Below the pieces are notes generated by a model, which saw nothing but the letters and a program-made list of their open reading frames with translations, had not been told where the DNA came from and did no database searches. DNA of 13,923 nt, taken from positions 1 to 13,923 of the forward strand of contig DETU01000002.1 in assembly GCA_002362175.1 (NCBI GenBank), given 5' to 3'. Numbering within the stretch: the first letter of the stretch is position 1; every line of letters starts with the position of its first letter. Positions 12,841 through 13,923 of the stretch are shown here, piece after piece. Origin of the DNA: Ruminococcus sp. UBA3280 (GTDB lineage: Bacteria > Bacillota > Clostridia > Oscillospirales > Ruminococcaceae). A program made the translations under genes and the position numbers.

Positions 12841-13018
12841 AAAAATTATATCTGACTTTTCATGAAAAATCTATGTGCAGATTTTCGGAAATAATCGTAA
12901 TAATTTAATTTTTAATTTAAAAACAACAAAAAAATAAAGTTTGTCTGTTTATAAGAAAATTTATATTAATGATTTGTCCATCATCTTATATAATTTCATA
13001 AAACAGTACAAATAACTT
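12841..13018 (-). other. AT-rich intergenic stretch downstream of the Spo0A-like gene
   Basis: No reading frame worth calling. The only structure seen is a 7-bp hairpin (12866-12872 with 12879-12885, loop ATGTGC), which on the minus strand is followed by TCATG rather than a T run, so it is a poor terminator. The rest is A/T-rich, including long A runs at 12921-12936. Confidence 0.5.
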
Positions 13019-13789
13019 TTACTGATAAATATTATTTATTGGCTGAACCGCTTTTATCTGTAATCTGAGTTTGTCTGTAACAAGTGCGATAAATTCCGAG
13101 TTTGTAGGTCTGCCGTGATATGATTTGATTGAATATCCGAAAAATGAATTTATGGTTTCTGTGCTTCCTCTTTCCCATGCTATTTCGATTGCATGGCGTA
13201 TTGCACGTTCGACTCTTGACGATGTTGTTGAATACTGCTGTGCAACAGACGGATAAAGCTGTTTTGTTACGCAGTTCATAAGTGAACGGTCGTTTATTGC
13301 ATTGAGTATTGCTGTTCTGAGATACTGGTATCCTTTTATGTGAGCAGGTACACCGAGTTTGCATATTATATCCGTGACAATAATTTCAATGTCGGTACAA
13401 TCGGGAGCGACTGTCTTTCTTGCGACCGATTTGATAACAGAGCAGAGAGTTTCCGCTTCAAATGGTTTTGCTATGTAATAGGAAGCACCGTTTTCAATAA
13501 TCTGACGTTCAATAAAACTGTTTTTGATGTCAGAAGTTATAATGAAAGCAGGTGCTTTTGTGAGGGTATTCTTTGACTTTTTCATTATGCTGATAACATC
13601 GGGTTCGGGTACGGAAAGGTTTATTACAGCAACGTCCGGTGCATCCTTTATGATTGAGTTTAATATGACGTTTCCGTCGTTTTTGCGTGTATATGCGTAA
13701 ACACCCATTTCACGAAGTCTGGAAGCAAGTCTGATTCCGTTTTCGGCGGTGTTGTCACCAATCAGTACTCTGATTTTGTCATTTTCCAT
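13019..13789 (-). CDS. spo0A: Spo0A-family response regulator with a degenerate receiver
   Basis: 256 residues; AAAGGAGA (13799-13806) sets the ATG. Residues about 6-123 form a receiver domain and about 135-250 the Spo0A DNA-binding domain. The latter is strongly conserved: G-V-P-A-H-I-K-G-Y (146-154), V-T-K-Q-L-Y-P, the recognition region T-T-S-S-R-V-E-R-A-I-R-H-A-I-E (188-202), F-F-G-Y, and P-T-N-S-E-F-I-A. Spo0A is the master switch for sporulation entry and other stationary-phase genes. In the receiver the aligned phosphoacceptor is Asn57 (P-D-V-A-V-I-N-L-S-V-P where Spo0A has V-L-D) and the acidic pair D-D reads G-D (D12); T85 and K108 remain. It probably cannot be phosphorylated normally. 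It may be the main Spo0A of a non-sporulating lineage or a second paralogue. Confidence 0.9.
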   Translation of the reverse strand: MENDKIRVLIGDNTAENGIRLASRLREMGVYAYTRKNDGNVILNSIIKDAPDVAVINLSVPEPDVISIMKKSKNTLTKAPAFIITSDIKNSFIERQIIENGASYYIAKPFEAETLCSVIKSVARKTVAPDCTDIEIIVTDIICKLGVPAHIKGYQYLRTAILNAINDRSLMNCVTKQLYPSVAQQYSTTSSRVERAIRHAIEIAWERGSTETINSFFGYSIKSYHGRPTNSEFIALVTDKLRLQIKAVQPINNIYQ

Positions 13790-13923
13790 TTAGATGATTC
13801 TCCTTTTCTGAAATTTCCCACCAGACTTATTTTACGCTCTTTTATCTGCGTTTTCAAGGTGCTATTAAGTCGAATTATATTATATCATGACGTATTTGAA
13901 ATAAAAATAAATATTTATATCAT
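13790..13923 (-). other. Upstream region of the Spo0A-like gene
   Basis: AT-rich leader with the ribosome binding site at 13799-13806. Two overlapping TATAAT boxes (minus strand, 13874-13879 and 13879-13884) could be -10 elements, but I see no good -35 at 17 bases. AGTCGAA at 13868-13874 differs by one base from the Spo0A-binding core TGTCGAA. The promoter is therefore not settled. Confidence 0.35.

Overview
The window looks like chromosomal DNA of a low-GC anaerobic Firmicute, most likely a Clostridia member of the Ruminococcus/Oscillospiraceae type (inference). The signs are a Spo0A-family regulator, AAGGAGG-like ribosome binding sites before most genes, vegetative (sigma-A type) promoters, a polyamine cluster with carboxynorspermidine/carboxyspermidine enzymes, and a desulfoferrodoxin-like domain typical of anaerobes. 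I see no rRNA, tRNA, CRISPR array, transposase or phage gene.

Left part (1-9513, all + strand). A long, tightly packed gene run reads as one operon whose start lies left of the window. Its backbone is polyamine synthesis: speE (aminopropyltransferase), speB (agmatinase-family ureohydrolase), a carboxy(nor)spermidine dehydrogenase and a carboxy(nor)spermidine decarboxylase (nspC). Together these could supply putrescine from agmatine and spermidine by two routes, one using decarboxylated SAM and one using aspartate semialdehyde. The backbone is broken up by blocks of small AT-rich genes: a membrane fragment, three DUF3592-like membrane proteins, a GNAT acetyltransferase with an unknown N-terminal half, an Imm42-like immunity protein, three tandem copies of an unrecognised protein family, and two tandem small beta-barrel-like proteins. 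Of the three tandem copies only the last is plainly intact. The first has ATT where the third has ATG, and the second has a +1 frameshift near its start.

Middle (9514-10410, + strand). A consensus promoter, TTGACA-17-TATAAT, drives an amidohydrolase of the Amidohydrolase_2 type. A hairpin terminator that can serve both strands separates it from the converging minus-strand genes.

Right part (10411-13923, all - strand). Read in the transcription direction this holds: (i) a Spo0A homologue whose receiver lacks the phosphorylated aspartate (Asn57) and one acidic-pocket residue but whose DNA-binding domain is well kept; (ii) an XRE-type regulator fused to a desulfoferrodoxin-like domain, with a consensus promoter and good ribosome binding site but an apparent ATA start; (iii) a three-gene cassette encoding a TolQ/ExbB/MotA-like channel protein, an ExbD/TolR-like protein with the transmembrane aspartate and a long coiled coil, and a second single-pass protein with a TolR-like outer domain but no such aspartate. 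A proton-driven module of this kind in an apparently single-membrane bacterium is the strongest candidate here for an undescribed system. Similar hairpin terminators flank the regulator gene.
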